A stretch of DNA of 64,000 bases from Pseudomonas sp. B33.4 (GTDB lineage Bacteria; Pseudomonadota; Gammaproteobacteria; Pseudomonadales; Pseudomonadaceae): positions 3,525,001 through 3,589,000 of the forward strand of contig NZ_CP140706.1 of assembly GCF_034555375.1 (NCBI RefSeq). Direction: 5' to 3'. The first letter of the stretch is position 1. Each line of letters opens with the position of its first letter. The position numbers and the translations under genes were made by a program. The notes beneath the pieces are model-generated. The model was given only the letters and a program-made list of their open reading frames with translations. It had not been told where the DNA came from and ran no database searches. Shown here piece by piece: positions 35,589 to 45,156 of the stretch.

Positions 35589-36998
35589 ATGAAACGCTAC
35601 GAAAAATTCGCCGACGACATCGCTGAACTGATCCGCTCCGGCGTCCTCGGCCCCGGCCAGCGCGTGCCTTCGGTGCGTTACGCCAGCCAGACCTACGGCG
35701 TCAGCCCGTCCACGGTATTCCAGGCCTATTACCTGCTCGAACGCCGTGGCCTGATCCGTGCCCGGCCGCGTTCCGGCTACTTCGTCAACACCCACGCACC
35801 GAGCCCGTTTTCCGAGCCGGTGATCAGCAGCCACGTCAACGATTCCACCGAAGTCGACGTCAGCGAACTGGTGTTCTCGGTCCTGGATTCGATCAAGGAC
35901 CCCAGCACCGTACCCTTCGGCTCGGCATTTCCCAGTCCGACCCTGTTCCCGTTGCAACGCCTGTCGCGCTCGCTGGCCAGCGCCGCCCGCGAGATGGACC
36001 CGCGCATGGTCGTCACCGACATGTCGCCGGGCAACCCGCAGTTGCGCCGGCAGATCGCCCTGCGCTACATGGTCGGCGGCCTGATGTTGCCCATGGAGGA
36101 ACTGCTGATCACCAACGGCGCCCTCGAAGCGCTGAACCTGTGCCTGCAAGCCGTGACCGAGCCCGGTGATCTGGTGGCCATCGAAGCCCCGGCGTTTTAC
36201 GCCAGCCTGCAAGTGCTGGAACGGCTGAAACTCAAAGCCGTGGAAATCCCCGTGCACCCGCGCGATGGCATCGACCTCGGTGTACTCGCACAAACCCTGG
36301 AACGCCATCCGATCAAGGCTTGCTGGTGCATGACCAGTTTCCAGAACCCGATGGGCGCCACCATGCCCGAGGCGAAGAAACAGGAACTGGTCGAACTGCT
36401 GCGCCGCCATCAAGTGCCGCTGATCGAAGACGACGTCTACGCCGAACTGTATTACGGCCAGCAGGCCCCGAAACCGGCCAAGGCCTTCGACACTGAAGGC
36501 CTGGTGATGCATTGCGGCTCCTTCGCCAAGAGCCTCGCGCCCGGCTATCGCATCGGCTGGGTCGCCGCCGGCCGCTACGCACAGAAAATCGAACGACTGA
36601 AACTGATGACTTCGCTGTGTGCCTCAATGCCGGCGCAAGCAGCGATTGCCGACTATCTGCAACACGGCGGCTACGACCGGCATCTGCGCAAATTGCGTTA
36701 CGCCCTGGAAGAGCAGCAGAGCGCGATGCTCGCGGCGATTGCCCGTTATTTCCCGGCACAGACGCGGGTCAGCCAGCCGGCCGGCGGCTATTTCTTATGG
36801 CTGGAATTACCGCCCCAGATGGATTCATTGAAGCTGTTTCAGATGGCACTGGCGCAAGGCATCAGCATCGCGCCGGGGCCGATTTTCTCGCCGACACAGC
36901 GGTTCAGGAATTGTATTCGCCTGAACTATGGCAGCCCTTGGACCGAGGATTCGGAGAAGGCCATGGAGACGTTGGGGCGGATTGTGCGGTCGTTCTGA
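35589..36998 (+). CDS. MocR-type regulator (GntR helix-turn-helix plus aminotransferase domain)
   Basis: The product has 469 residues. Residues 1-70 form a winged helix-turn-helix (KFADDIAELIRSGVLGPGQRVPSVR, then GVSPSTVFQAYYLLERRGLI). The rest is a fold-type I aminotransferase domain, with the PLP lysine at about 314 in GSFAKSLAPGYRIGW and the IEDDVYAELYY and NPMGA motifs. MocR proteins use PLP as an effector sensor, or rarely keep catalysis. The target genes are not visible; a MocR often regulates a divergent neighbour, but here the upstream neighbour is the repeat element. Confidence 0.9.
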   Translation: MKRYEKFADDIAELIRSGVLGPGQRVPSVRYASQTYGVSPSTVFQAYYLLERRGLIRARPRSGYFVNTHAPSPFSEPVISSHVNDSTEVDVSELVFSVLDSIKDPSTVPFGSAFPSPTLFPLQRLSRSLASAAREMDPRMVVTDMSPGNPQLRRQIALRYMVGGLMLPMEELLITNGALEALNLCLQAVTEPGDLVAIEAPAFYASLQVLERLKLKAVEIPVHPRDGIDLGVLAQTLERHPIKACWCMTSFQNPMGATMPEAKKQELVELLRRHQVPLIEDDVYAELYYGQQAPKPAKAFDTEGLVMHCGSFAKSLAPGYRIGWVAAGRYAQKIERLKLMTSLCASMPAQAAIADYLQHGGYDRHLRKLRYALEEQQSAMLAAIARYFPAQTRVSQPAGGYFLWLELPPQMDSLKLFQMALAQGISIAPGPIFSPTQRFRNCIRLNYGSPWTEDSEKAMETLGRIVRSF

Positions 36999-37023
36999 CA
37001 GTCCTCTGTTGTTTGGGCTATTG

Positions 37024-37100
37024 CCTTCGCGAGCAGGCTCGCTCCCACTCTGGATTTGTGCCGGACACAGAACCAATGTGGGAGCGAGCCTGCTCGCGAA
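37024..37100. repeat. REP pair (GTGGGAGCGAG type) between convergent genes
   Basis: Two inverted copies flanked by CTTCGCG/CGCGAAG, with CTCCCAC ends inward, separate the convergent regulator and SDR genes. Confidence 0.92.
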
Positions 37101-37132
37101 GAGGGCCGACTTGGCAGCGAAACTCTCTGGAC

Positions 37133-37879
37133 TTAACGCCCACCCCCCAAATCAACAAACGTCCCGGTCGCATACGAAGCCTTGTCCGACAACAACCAGA
37201 CAATCGCCTCCGCCACCTCATCCGGCCGCCCGCCACGGGCCATCGGAATCGCCGATTCAAGCTTGCTGACTCGATCCGGGTCGCCGCTCAAGGCGTGGAA
37301 ATCGGTATAGATGTAACCCGGGCGCACCGCGTTGACCCGAATCCCCTCGCCCGCCACTTCCTTGGACAGACCGATGGTGAAGGTATCGAGTGCGCCTTTG
37401 GACGCGGCGTAATCGACGTATTCGTTCGGCGAGCCGAGACGCGAGGCCACCGACGACACGTTGACGATGCTGCCGCCCTGCCCGCCGTGCTTGGGCGACA
37501 TGCGCAGGATCGCGTGCTTGGCGCAGAGGATCGGCGCCAGGACATTGGTTTTCATGATTTTCAGAATACGGAATTCGGACATTTCGTCGACCCGCGACTT
37601 TTGTCCGACGGTGCCAGCATTGTTCACCAGAGCGGTGACGCGGCCCAGTTCGCTGTCGACGCGCTGGAACAGCGCAATCACTTCGTCTTCGATGCTGACA
37701 TCGGCGCGCACCGCAATGGCCTGTGCGCCCAGTGCACGAACTTGCTCCAGCACGCTTTGCGCGGCCTGTTCATCCGACTGATAGTTGATGCAGATCCGAT
37801 AGCCTTGCGCGGCAGCCAACAGCGCCGTCGCGGCGCCAATTCCGCGCCCGCCACCGGTGATCACAATGACTTTATCCAT
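37133..37879 (-). CDS. Short-chain dehydrogenase/reductase
   Basis: The product has 248 residues from the ATG at 37879 (MDKVIVITGG), with AAAGGTC upstream; the frame is open further to 38017 but that part runs into a REP sequence. Motifs are TGGGRGIG (NAD(P) binding), NNAG, the catalytic Ser in NVSSVASRLG and YxxxK in YVDYAASKG, then RPGYIYTDF. The enzyme is a classical SDR with the full Ser-Tyr-Lys set. The substrate is unknown; many related pseudomonad SDRs are annotated as sugar or 3-oxoacyl reductases on weak grounds. Confidence 0.9.
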   Translation of the reverse strand: MDKVIVITGGGRGIGAATALLAAAQGYRICINYQSDEQAAQSVLEQVRALGAQAIAVRADVSIEDEVIALFQRVDSELGRVTALVNNAGTVGQKSRVDEMSEFRILKIMKTNVLAPILCAKHAILRMSPKHGGQGGSIVNVSSVASRLGSPNEYVDYAASKGALDTFTIGLSKEVAGEGIRVNAVRPGYIYTDFHALSGDPDRVSKLESAIPMARGGRPDEVAEAIVWLLSDKASYATGTFVDLGGGR

Positions 37880-37974
37880 GCTGACCTTTCCCCCAAATGC
37901 ACACGTAACAGTCGGGGGGAAGAATAACCGCCATTGGCGGCTTTTGCATGGAGTCTGTGGTGTCTGGGCAGACG

Positions 37975-38051
37975 CCTTCGCGAGCAGGCTCGCTCCCACA
38001 CTGTATTTGTGCTCCACGCCGCCCCCTGTGGGAGCGAGCCTGCTCGCGAAG
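37975..38051. repeat. REP pair (GTGGGAGCGAG type)
   Basis: Two inverted copies of the G/C-richer type have CTCCCAC ends inward and lie between the SDR start and the end of the MHYT-GGDEF-EAL gene. Confidence 0.92.
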
Positions 38052-38068
38052 AACGATAACGCGGTCGA

Positions 38069-40150
38069 TCAGACCACCGCTAACTGCTCACCCCGTGCAA
38101 TATCCTGCATGAATTTTTCCGCCGGCATCGGATGCCCGAGCAGATAACCCTGCAGCGAATCACAACCCAATTGCGTCAAGAACTCCTGCTGCACCCCGGT
38201 TTCCACGCCTTCGGCAACAATGCGCAAACCGAGCGCCTGCCCCAACGCGACAATCGCCGAGACAATCGCCGCATCGTCACTGTCATGCTCCAGATCGCGG
38301 ACAAATCCACGGTCGATCTTCAGCTCATTGGCCGGCAACCGCTTGAGGTACATCAGGCTGGAATAACCGGTGCCGAAGTCATCGATCGACAGGTCGACGC
38401 CCATGTCCGACAACTCCTGCAACACCGTCATGCTCGCATCGGCATCACTCATCGCCGTGGTCTCGGTGATTTCCAGGGTCAGGCTGTTGGCCGGGAGGTG
38501 GTGGGTGGCCAGCGCCTTGGCCACGCTGCGCACCAGTCCCGTGTGGCAGAACTGCAGCGCCGACAGGTTCACCGCGATACGCCAATCGGTGTAACCGAGC
38601 ACGTACCACTCACGCATCTGCCGGCAGGCTTCGTTGAGTACCCATTCACCGATCGGAATGATCAGACCGCTCTTCTCGGCCAGTTCGATGAACTTGTCCG
38701 GCATCAGCATGCCGTGGACCGGATGCTGCCAGCGCAGCAACGCTTCAGCGCCGACCGGACGGCCATTGGCGGCGTCGAACTTCGGTTGGTAATGCAAACT
38801 GAACTGACTGTGCTCCAACGCTGCACGCAGGTCCTGCAACAACTGCAACTGCTTGCGGGCGTTATTGTTCATCGAGGCGTCGAAAAAGCTGTAACCGTTT
38901 TTGCCGCCGCCCTTGGCGTGGTACATCGCGGCGTCGGCGTTCATCAACAGTTCCTGAGCGTTCTGGCCATTGCCCGGATACAGGGCGATGCCGACACTGG
39001 CGGAGATCTGCAAGTCATGCTCGGCGACGCGGAACGATTGCGCGATCAAGCCGACCTGACGGGCCGCCAACCCCAAAGCGTCATTGGGTTCGGTGAGGCG
39101 CACCAACAACACGAATTCATCGCCACCGATCCGCGCCAGCGTGTCCGGGCCGCGCAAGTCTTCACGCAGACGCAACCCCACTTCACGCAGCAACTGATCG
39201 CCCATGTGATGACCAAACGCATCGTTGACCGGTTTGAAGCCGTCCAGATCGATGAACATCAAGGCAAAACAGCCGCCCTGCTCATGGACCTTTTTCATTG
39301 CCTGATTAATGCGGTCGTCCAGCAGCATGCGGTTCGGCAGCCCGGTCAGGGTGTCGTGCAGGGCCAGCTGGGTGAGTTCGCGGTTGGCCACGGTCAACGA
39401 GTGCGCGAGATCGGCGGTGCGTGCTTCGAGGCGCGCGTCGAGAATCGAGGTCAGCAAGGCAATCGACAGCACCGCCAACGTGGTAATCAACACCAGGCTG
39501 TCGAGGCCATTGCCTTTCAAGCCATTGACGGTGGCGCCACAGAAACTGCCATCAGGGAATTGCGCGGCAGCCATGCCCGTGTAATGCATGCCGACAATCG
39601 CGATGCCCATGATGATCGCTGCGCCGCCGCGAATCAGCCGCACATAGGGAGAGTGCTGACGCAAGCGGAAGGCGATCCACAGCGCCGCCGCCGACGCACC
39701 GACCGCAATCAGCAATGAGGCACCAAACAGCGTCGGGTCGTAGTCGATCCCCGGGGTCATGCGCATCGCCGCCATGCCGGTGTAATGCATGGCACTGATC
39801 CCGGCGCCCATGATCAGCGCGCCGAACGCCAGTTGCAGAATCGGCAGTTTCGGCTGACTGACCAGCCACAAGGCGAACCCGCAGGACAGCACAGCAATCA
39901 GCAGCGACAGCGCGGTCAGGCTGATGTCATAGCCGAGATCGATCGGCAGTTTGAAGGCGAGCATGCCAATGAAGTGCATCGACCAGACGCCGATGCCCAT
40001 GGCGAACGCCCCACCCGCCGTCCAGAAATGCACCGCGCGGCCCTTGGCCGTGGCGATGCGACCGGTGAGGTCGAGCGCGGTATACGAAGCGAGAATCGCC
40101 ACACACAAAGAAATGAAAACCAGCGTGGAGGAATAACTACCGATGAGCAT
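38069..40150 (-). CDS. MHYT-GGDEF-EAL membrane protein (cyclic-di-GMP turnover)
   Basis: The product has 693 residues from ATG 40150 (MLIGSYSSTLVF); GTG 40168 is an alternative. The N-terminal seven-helix MHYT sensor shows MHFIGM, MHYTGM and MHYTGM, proposed to bind copper or sense O2/CO/NO. The GGDEF domain keeps the exact GGDEF signature and the RxxD inhibitory site (RGPD) five residues before it, so a feedback-inhibited cyclase is possible. The EAL domain has EALLRW, EITETTAM, DDFGTGYSS, KIDRGFV and VAEGVET, all intact, so it should be a phosphodiesterase. Which activity dominates is not predictable. Confidence 0.93.
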   Translation of the reverse strand: MLIGSYSSTLVFISLCVAILASYTALDLTGRIATAKGRAVHFWTAGGAFAMGIGVWSMHFIGMLAFKLPIDLGYDISLTALSLLIAVLSCGFALWLVSQPKLPILQLAFGALIMGAGISAMHYTGMAAMRMTPGIDYDPTLFGASLLIAVGASAAALWIAFRLRQHSPYVRLIRGGAAIIMGIAIVGMHYTGMAAAQFPDGSFCGATVNGLKGNGLDSLVLITTLAVLSIALLTSILDARLEARTADLAHSLTVANRELTQLALHDTLTGLPNRMLLDDRINQAMKKVHEQGGCFALMFIDLDGFKPVNDAFGHHMGDQLLREVGLRLREDLRGPDTLARIGGDEFVLLVRLTEPNDALGLAARQVGLIAQSFRVAEHDLQISASVGIALYPGNGQNAQELLMNADAAMYHAKGGGKNGYSFFDASMNNNARKQLQLLQDLRAALEHSQFSLHYQPKFDAANGRPVGAEALLRWQHPVHGMLMPDKFIELAEKSGLIIPIGEWVLNEACRQMREWYVLGYTDWRIAVNLSALQFCHTGLVRSVAKALATHHLPANSLTLEITETTAMSDADASMTVLQELSDMGVDLSIDDFGTGYSSLMYLKRLPANELKIDRGFVRDLEHDSDDAAIVSAIVALGQALGLRIVAEGVETGVQQEFLTQLGCDSLQGYLLGHPMPAEKFMQDIARGEQLAVV

Positions 40151-40344
40151 GAGAATTCTCGTGGCCACCCAACACGGATTGCGTCCGTTCCCGGTCGGGC
40201 AAATGCGGCGATTGTACTGATTGCACAGAAGAACGCACTGACAAAGTAATCAAATGGCCATCAAGCCGATGAAACGCTTGTTCGATCGTCCGACAAGGCT
40301 CTGGCCCGGCGCTCACGGCTTTGCTCAAAACTGAAACACATACC

Positions 40345-40429
40345 TGTAGGAGCTGCCGGAGGCTGCGATCTTTTGATCTTGTCCTAAATAGCAAAATCAA
40401 AAGATCGCAGCCTCCGGCAGCTCCTACAA
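40345..40429. repeat. Inverted repeat of the 'GCTGCCGGAGGCTGCGATC' family
   Basis: Two arms of about 37 bp (GTAGGAGCTGCCGG.. and its complement) have an AT-rich loop. The arms differ from the copies at 32665 and 51888 by matched changes (GAGG/CCTC instead of AAGG/CCTT), so pairing is conserved. It lies after the opmB stop and can act as the 3' end of the mux operon. Confidence 0.88.
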
Positions 40430-40440
40430 GGGCCATGGAG

Positions 40441-41910
40441 TCAGTTGGAGTTGCTCACTTCCAGTTGCCCGTCCCAGCCACCGCCCAGCGCCGCAATCAA
40501 TTGCACGCTGGCAATCAAGCGGCTTTGCAGAATGTTCAGCACATTGCGCTCGTTGCTCAACGCTGTCGCTTGCACCACCACCACATCGATGTAGGCAATC
40601 AATCCGGCCTTGTACTGGTTTTCCGTCAGGCGCAGGGAGTCGCGGGCAGCATCGAGGGCTTCCTGGCGCACCGCCGCTTCGTCCTCGTATACCTTGAGCT
40701 GCACCAGATAATTTTCCACCTCGCGGAAACCGTCGAGCACCGTCTGGCGATACTTGGCCACGGTCTGGTCATACACCGCTTCGGTGCGGTCGACTTCCGC
40801 CGAACGAATACCGCCGTCGAACAGCGGCAGCGCCAGTTTCGGCCCCACCGACCAGAAGCGGTTCGGCAGGCTGATCAGATTCTGCGAGGTACTGCTGCTG
40901 TAGCCACCGCTCAGACTCAAGCTCAGATCCGGGTAATACGCCGCTTTGGCCACGCCGATGTTGGCGTTGGCGGCAATCACCGAACGCTCCGCCGAGGCGA
41001 TGTCCGGACGCCGTTCCAGCAACTGTGAAGGCAGACTCAACGGCACCTGCGGCAGCTTCGGAATGGTCTGCACTTCGGCAATGTTGAAATCCGCCGGCGC
41101 TTGCCCGGTCAGTACGGCAATCGCATTTTCGAACTGCGCACGTTGCCAGATCAGATCGACCAGATCGGCCTGGGTACTTTTCAGTTGCGTCTGCGCTTGC
41201 GCTACCGCATCGCGCCCGGAAACACCCGCGCGGTATTGATTCTGCGTCATTTTCAGCGACCGCTCATACGCCGCCACCGTCGCTTCGAGCAGACGTTTTT
41301 GCTGATCGATCACGCGCAGTTGCAGATAGTTTTGTACCAACTCCGACTGCTGGCTCAGGCGCATGGCCGCCAAGTCGGCAAAACTGGCCTGGGCGCTGGC
41401 CTCATCGGCTTCCAGTCCACGGCGCAGCTTGCCCCACACATCCGCTTCCCAACTGACGCCCAACTCGGCGTTGTAGGTGTCGCGGATGCCACTGGAGGAA
41501 CTGCTCAGACTCGAACTGCTGCTGCCGGTGCCTTGGCTTGAGCGGGTTTTACCCAGGCTCAGATCGACACTCGGGTAAAACGCCCCGCGCGCACTGCGTA
41601 CCAAAGCCTGAGCCTGGCGATACTGGGCTTCCGATTGCGCGACCGTCTGGTTGGAACTGTTGAGTTTGTCGATCAGCCCGTTGAGCTGCTGATCGCCGTA
41701 CAACTCCCACCAGGCACCACGGGCCAGCGAATCGCTCGGGTTGGCCTGGGTCCAGCCTTCGGCTTCCTTGTACTGGGCAATTTCAGCAGTCTGCGGACGC
41801 TGGTAGTCCGGGCCGACGGCGCAGGCACTGAGCATCGCCACGCACAGCGACAGGCTCAGCAGACGCGAGCCGCGAGCAGTGGCCAGATTGAAAAGCGAAC
41901 GGTCAGTCAT
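40441..41910 (-). CDS. opmB: Outer-membrane channel of the MuxABC pump
   Basis: The product has 489 residues of the NodT/OprM type. A lipoprotein signal peptide ends in LSAC, so the mature protein is lipidated. Two outer-membrane efflux repeats follow, with the Ser-rich insert SSSSSLSSSSSG near residue 135 and the family block LLERRPDIASAERSVIAANANIGVAKAAYYPDL. It forms the trimeric exit duct of the pump. Its ATG overlaps the muxC stop (ATGA), and gene order muxA-muxB-muxC-opmB matches Pseudomonas aeruginosa. Confidence 0.93.
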   Translation of the reverse strand: MTDRSLFNLATARGSRLLSLSLCVAMLSACAVGPDYQRPQTAEIAQYKEAEGWTQANPSDSLARGAWWELYGDQQLNGLIDKLNSSNQTVAQSEAQYRQAQALVRSARGAFYPSVDLSLGKTRSSQGTGSSSSSLSSSSSGIRDTYNAELGVSWEADVWGKLRRGLEADEASAQASFADLAAMRLSQQSELVQNYLQLRVIDQQKRLLEATVAAYERSLKMTQNQYRAGVSGRDAVAQAQTQLKSTQADLVDLIWQRAQFENAIAVLTGQAPADFNIAEVQTIPKLPQVPLSLPSQLLERRPDIASAERSVIAANANIGVAKAAYYPDLSLSLSGGYSSSTSQNLISLPNRFWSVGPKLALPLFDGGIRSAEVDRTEAVYDQTVAKYRQTVLDGFREVENYLVQLKVYEDEAAVRQEALDAARDSLRLTENQYKAGLIAYIDVVVVQATALSNERNVLNILQSRLIASVQLIAALGGGWDGQLEVSNSN

Positions 41911-44900
41911 AGCGGAGTTTCCAGAGCGGCGTCAGTACGCACGCCACGCCATTTGTTGAAACGATGGCGCAGCTTGTCGAGATAGAGGTAAACCACAGGC
42001 GTGGTGTAGAGCGTCAGCACCTGGCTGAAAATCAGCCCGCCGATGATCGTCAAACCGAGCGGCTGGCGCATTTCCGCGCCTTCGGCCCGGCTGAGCAGCA
42101 ACGGCAAGGCGCCGAGAATCGCCGCCAGGGTGGTCATCAGAATCGGCCGCAGGCGCTGCAGGCAGGCACTGCGAATCGACTCCAGCGGCGACAGGCCCTG
42201 ATGACGTTCCAGTTGCAGCGCGAGGTCGATCATCAGAATGGCGTTTTTCTTCACCACACCAATCAGCAGGAACAGCCCGAGCAACGAGATCAGACTGAAC
42301 TCGCCGCCCAGCGCATAGATCGACAGCAACGCGCCGACCCCGGCCGACGGCAGGGTCGACAGGATCGTCAGCGGATGGATGTAGCTTTCATACAGCACGC
42401 CCAACACCAGATACACCGCCAGCAGCGCGCCGAGAATCATGAACGGCTGGCTCTTCTGCGTCGCGGCGAAGGCGTCGGCGGTGCCGGCCATTTTCGCGAT
42501 GACGTCTTCCGGCAGGCCGAGCTTGGCAATCGCCCGCTCGATGGCAGCGCTGCCCTGCTCCACCGTCACGCCTTCGGCCATGTCGAAGGAAATGTCTTCG
42601 GAGGCGAACTGGCCTTCGTGACTGACGCGGTCGTCTTCCAGACTGTTTTCGTAATGGGCAAAGGTCGACAACGGAACCCGCGCGCCGTCAGCGGTGATCA
42701 CCTGCACTTGCTTTAGCGTCACCGGGTCCTGGGCGTATTTCGGATTGACCTCCATCACCACCTGATACTGGTTGAGGCTGTCGTAGATCGTCGAGATCTG
42801 CCGCTGGCTGTAGGCGTTGTTCAGCACCGAGGTGACCATGTCCATGTCGACACCGAGGCGTTTCGCCTGATCGCGGTCGACAATCAGTGTCACTTGCTGT
42901 GCGCCGGCTCCCTCACGGGCGTCAATGGCGGTCAGCTCAGGCAACGCGCGCAGGGCGGCAACCACTTTTGGATACCACTTGCGCAACTCGCCCAGATCAC
43001 CGCTTTGCAGGATGTAGCTGTACTGCGACGTAGTCTGCTCACGACCACCGCCAAATTGCAGATCCTGATCCGCCATCAGCATCAGTTGCGCACCGGGCAC
43101 CTTGGGCATTTCCTTGCGCAGGCGCTCGATGACTTTCTGCGCGTTGAGCTGGCGTTCCTTGATCGGCTTCAAACGCACCAGCATAAAGGCGTTATTGGTG
43201 CCGTTGGTGCCACCGATGAACCCGGCGACGCTTTCCACCGCCTCGTCTTTGAGCACGGCACGGCGGAAGATTTCCATTTTCGGCTGCATCACGCTGAACG
43301 ACAGGCCGTCGTCACCGCGCACGAAACCGATCAACTGGCCGGTGTCCTGCTGCGGCATGAAGGTTTTCGGCACCACTACATACAGCGCGACGTTCACGCC
43401 AACGGTGATCAGCAGACTGAGCAATGTCAGCCGGCGGTGGCGCAGCACCCAATCGAGGCTGGTCGCGTACTTGCTGACCATCCAGTCGTTGGTGCGCCGG
43501 CTCCAGCGTTGCAGGCGGTTCTCCTGCCCCGGCGTGTGCGGTTTCAGCCAACGGGCACAGAGCATCGGCGTCAGCGTCAGGGAAACCACCAGCGAGACGA
43601 CAATGGCTGCCGCCAGGGTGATGGAAAACTCGCGAAACAGGCTTTCGACAATCCCGCCCATGAACAGGATCGACAGGAATACCGCCACCAGCGAGACGTT
43701 CATCGACAGCAAGGTGAAACCGACTTCCTTGGCTCCGAGGTAGGCGGCCTGCATCGGTTTGACGCCTTCATCGATGTGCCGGGAGATGTTCTCCAGCACC
43801 ACAATGGCATCGTCCACCACCAGGCCGGTCGCCAGAATCAGCGCCATCAGCGACAGGTTGTTCAGCGAGAAACCGTAGAGGTACATCACCGCAAAAGTGC
43901 CCACCAGCGACACTGGTACGGCCAATGTCGGAATCAGCGAAGCGCGGAAGTTACCGAGGAACAGGAACACCACCAGAATCACCAGCGCCACGGCAATCAG
44001 CAGGGTCATCTCGGCTTCATGCAGGGTTGCCTTGATCACCGGCGAGCGGTCCATGGCCAGGTTCAGCTTCACGCTGGCCGGAAGCACCGCTTGCAACGCC
44101 GGCAATTGCGCCTTGATCTCGTTGACCGTCTCGATGATGTTGGCGCCGGCCTGACGGTTGATCACCAGCAGCACCGCCGCGTCATCATTGAAGAAACCAC
44201 TGTTGTAGCGGTCTTCGACGCCGTCGCTGACCTTGGCCACGTCCTTGAGGCGCAGCGCGGCGCCGTCGGCGTAGTGGATGATCAGTGATTCGTAGTCCTT
44301 GGCTTTCTCCAACTGGTCGTTGGCCTGGATCTGCCACAACCGTTGGCCGTCTTCGACCGAACCCTTGGGCCGGCGCACGTTGGCATCGGCGATGGTCTTG
44401 CGCACATCGTCGAGCGCTACGCCGTACTGGTTCAGCGCCTGCGGTTCAAGCTCGATGCGCACCGCCGGCAGCGAACTGCCGCCGATCTGCACTTCACCGA
44501 CGCCCTGCACTTGCGACAGGCTCTGCGAAAGAATGGTCGAGGCCAAATCGTAGAGTTGGCCTTTTTCCAGCACATCGGAGGTCAGTGACAGCACCATGAT
44601 CGGCGCTTGCGACGGGTTGACCTTCTTGTAGGTCGGCATGCTGCGCATGCCACTCGGCAACAGGTTTCGCGAAGCGTTGATCGCCGCCTGCACTTCCCGC
44701 GCCGCGCCGTTGATGTCGCGGTCGAGGTCAAATTGCAGAATGACCCGGGTCGACCCCTGACTGGAACGGCTGCTCATGGTGTTGACGCCGGCGATTGCGC
44801 CGAACGAGCGTTCCAGCGGCGTCGCCACGGTCGACGCCATGACCTCCGGGCTGGCACCGGGCAGGCTCGCCTGCACGACGATCACCGGGAAATCCATTTG

Positions 44901-45014
44901 CGGCAGCGGCGCTACGGGCAGCAGGCCGAAGCTGACGCCGCCGAGCAGCATGATCGCCAGGCTCAGCAGCATCGTCGCGACCGGGCGTTTGATGAAAGGA
45001 CCGGAGAGGTTCAT
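41907..45014 (-). CDS. muxC: RND multidrug transporter, second inner-membrane subunit
   Basis: The product has 1035 residues with the RND layout: twelve transmembrane segments and two large periplasmic loops. It begins MNLSGPFIKRPVATMLLSLAIMLLGGVSFGLLPVAPLPQMDFPVI and has the TM4 proton-relay pair in LATGLVVDDAIVVLENI. Like MdtBC, MuxB and MuxC form a heteromultimer in which one subunit may not relay protons. Gene pairs muxA-muxB and muxC-opmB overlap, but muxC lies 142 bp after muxB with a REP pair between. Confidence 0.93.
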   Translation of the reverse strand: MNLSGPFIKRPVATMLLSLAIMLLGGVSFGLLPVAPLPQMDFPVIVVQASLPGASPEVMASTVATPLERSFGAIAGVNTMSSRSSQGSTRVILQFDLDRDINGAAREVQAAINASRNLLPSGMRSMPTYKKVNPSQAPIMVLSLTSDVLEKGQLYDLASTILSQSLSQVQGVGEVQIGGSSLPAVRIELEPQALNQYGVALDDVRKTIADANVRRPKGSVEDGQRLWQIQANDQLEKAKDYESLIIHYADGAALRLKDVAKVSDGVEDRYNSGFFNDDAAVLLVINRQAGANIIETVNEIKAQLPALQAVLPASVKLNLAMDRSPVIKATLHEAEMTLLIAVALVILVVFLFLGNFRASLIPTLAVPVSLVGTFAVMYLYGFSLNNLSLMALILATGLVVDDAIVVLENISRHIDEGVKPMQAAYLGAKEVGFTLLSMNVSLVAVFLSILFMGGIVESLFREFSITLAAAIVVSLVVSLTLTPMLCARWLKPHTPGQENRLQRWSRRTNDWMVSKYATSLDWVLRHRRLTLLSLLITVGVNVALYVVVPKTFMPQQDTGQLIGFVRGDDGLSFSVMQPKMEIFRRAVLKDEAVESVAGFIGGTNGTNNAFMLVRLKPIKERQLNAQKVIERLRKEMPKVPGAQLMLMADQDLQFGGGREQTTSQYSYILQSGDLGELRKWYPKVVAALRALPELTAIDAREGAGAQQVTLIVDRDQAKRLGVDMDMVTSVLNNAYSQRQISTIYDSLNQYQVVMEVNPKYAQDPVTLKQVQVITADGARVPLSTFAHYENSLEDDRVSHEGQFASEDISFDMAEGVTVEQGSAAIERAIAKLGLPEDVIAKMAGTADAFAATQKSQPFMILGALLAVYLVLGVLYESYIHPLTILSTLPSAGVGALLSIYALGGEFSLISLLGLFLLIGVVKKNAILMIDLALQLERHQGLSPLESIRSACLQRLRPILMTTLAAILGALPLLLSRAEGAEMRQPLGLTIIGGLIFSQVLTLYTTPVVYLYLDKLRHRFNKWRGVRTDAALETPL

Positions 45015-45042
45015 CGAACGCGATCCCCAACGTCACACCAAT

Positions 45043-45140
45043 CCCCTGTAGGAGTGAGCCTGCTCGCGATAGCGGTGTGTCTGTTTACATTGATGCTGCA
45101 GGTGCCGGCCTCATCGCGAGCAGGCTCACTCCTACAGGGG
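45043..45140. repeat. REP pair inside the mux operon
   Basis: Two inverted GTAGGAGTGAG-type copies with CCCCTGTAGG ends outward fill most of the 142-bp gap between muxB and muxC, the only gap in an otherwise overlapping operon. Confidence 0.92.
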
Positions 45141-45156
45141 TTATGTGTTCGGACAG

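Noticed and set aside
37880..38017. N-terminal extension of the SDR by 46 residues
   Set aside because: The extension is translated REP sequence, and the standard SDR start MDKVIVITGG has its own ribosome site.
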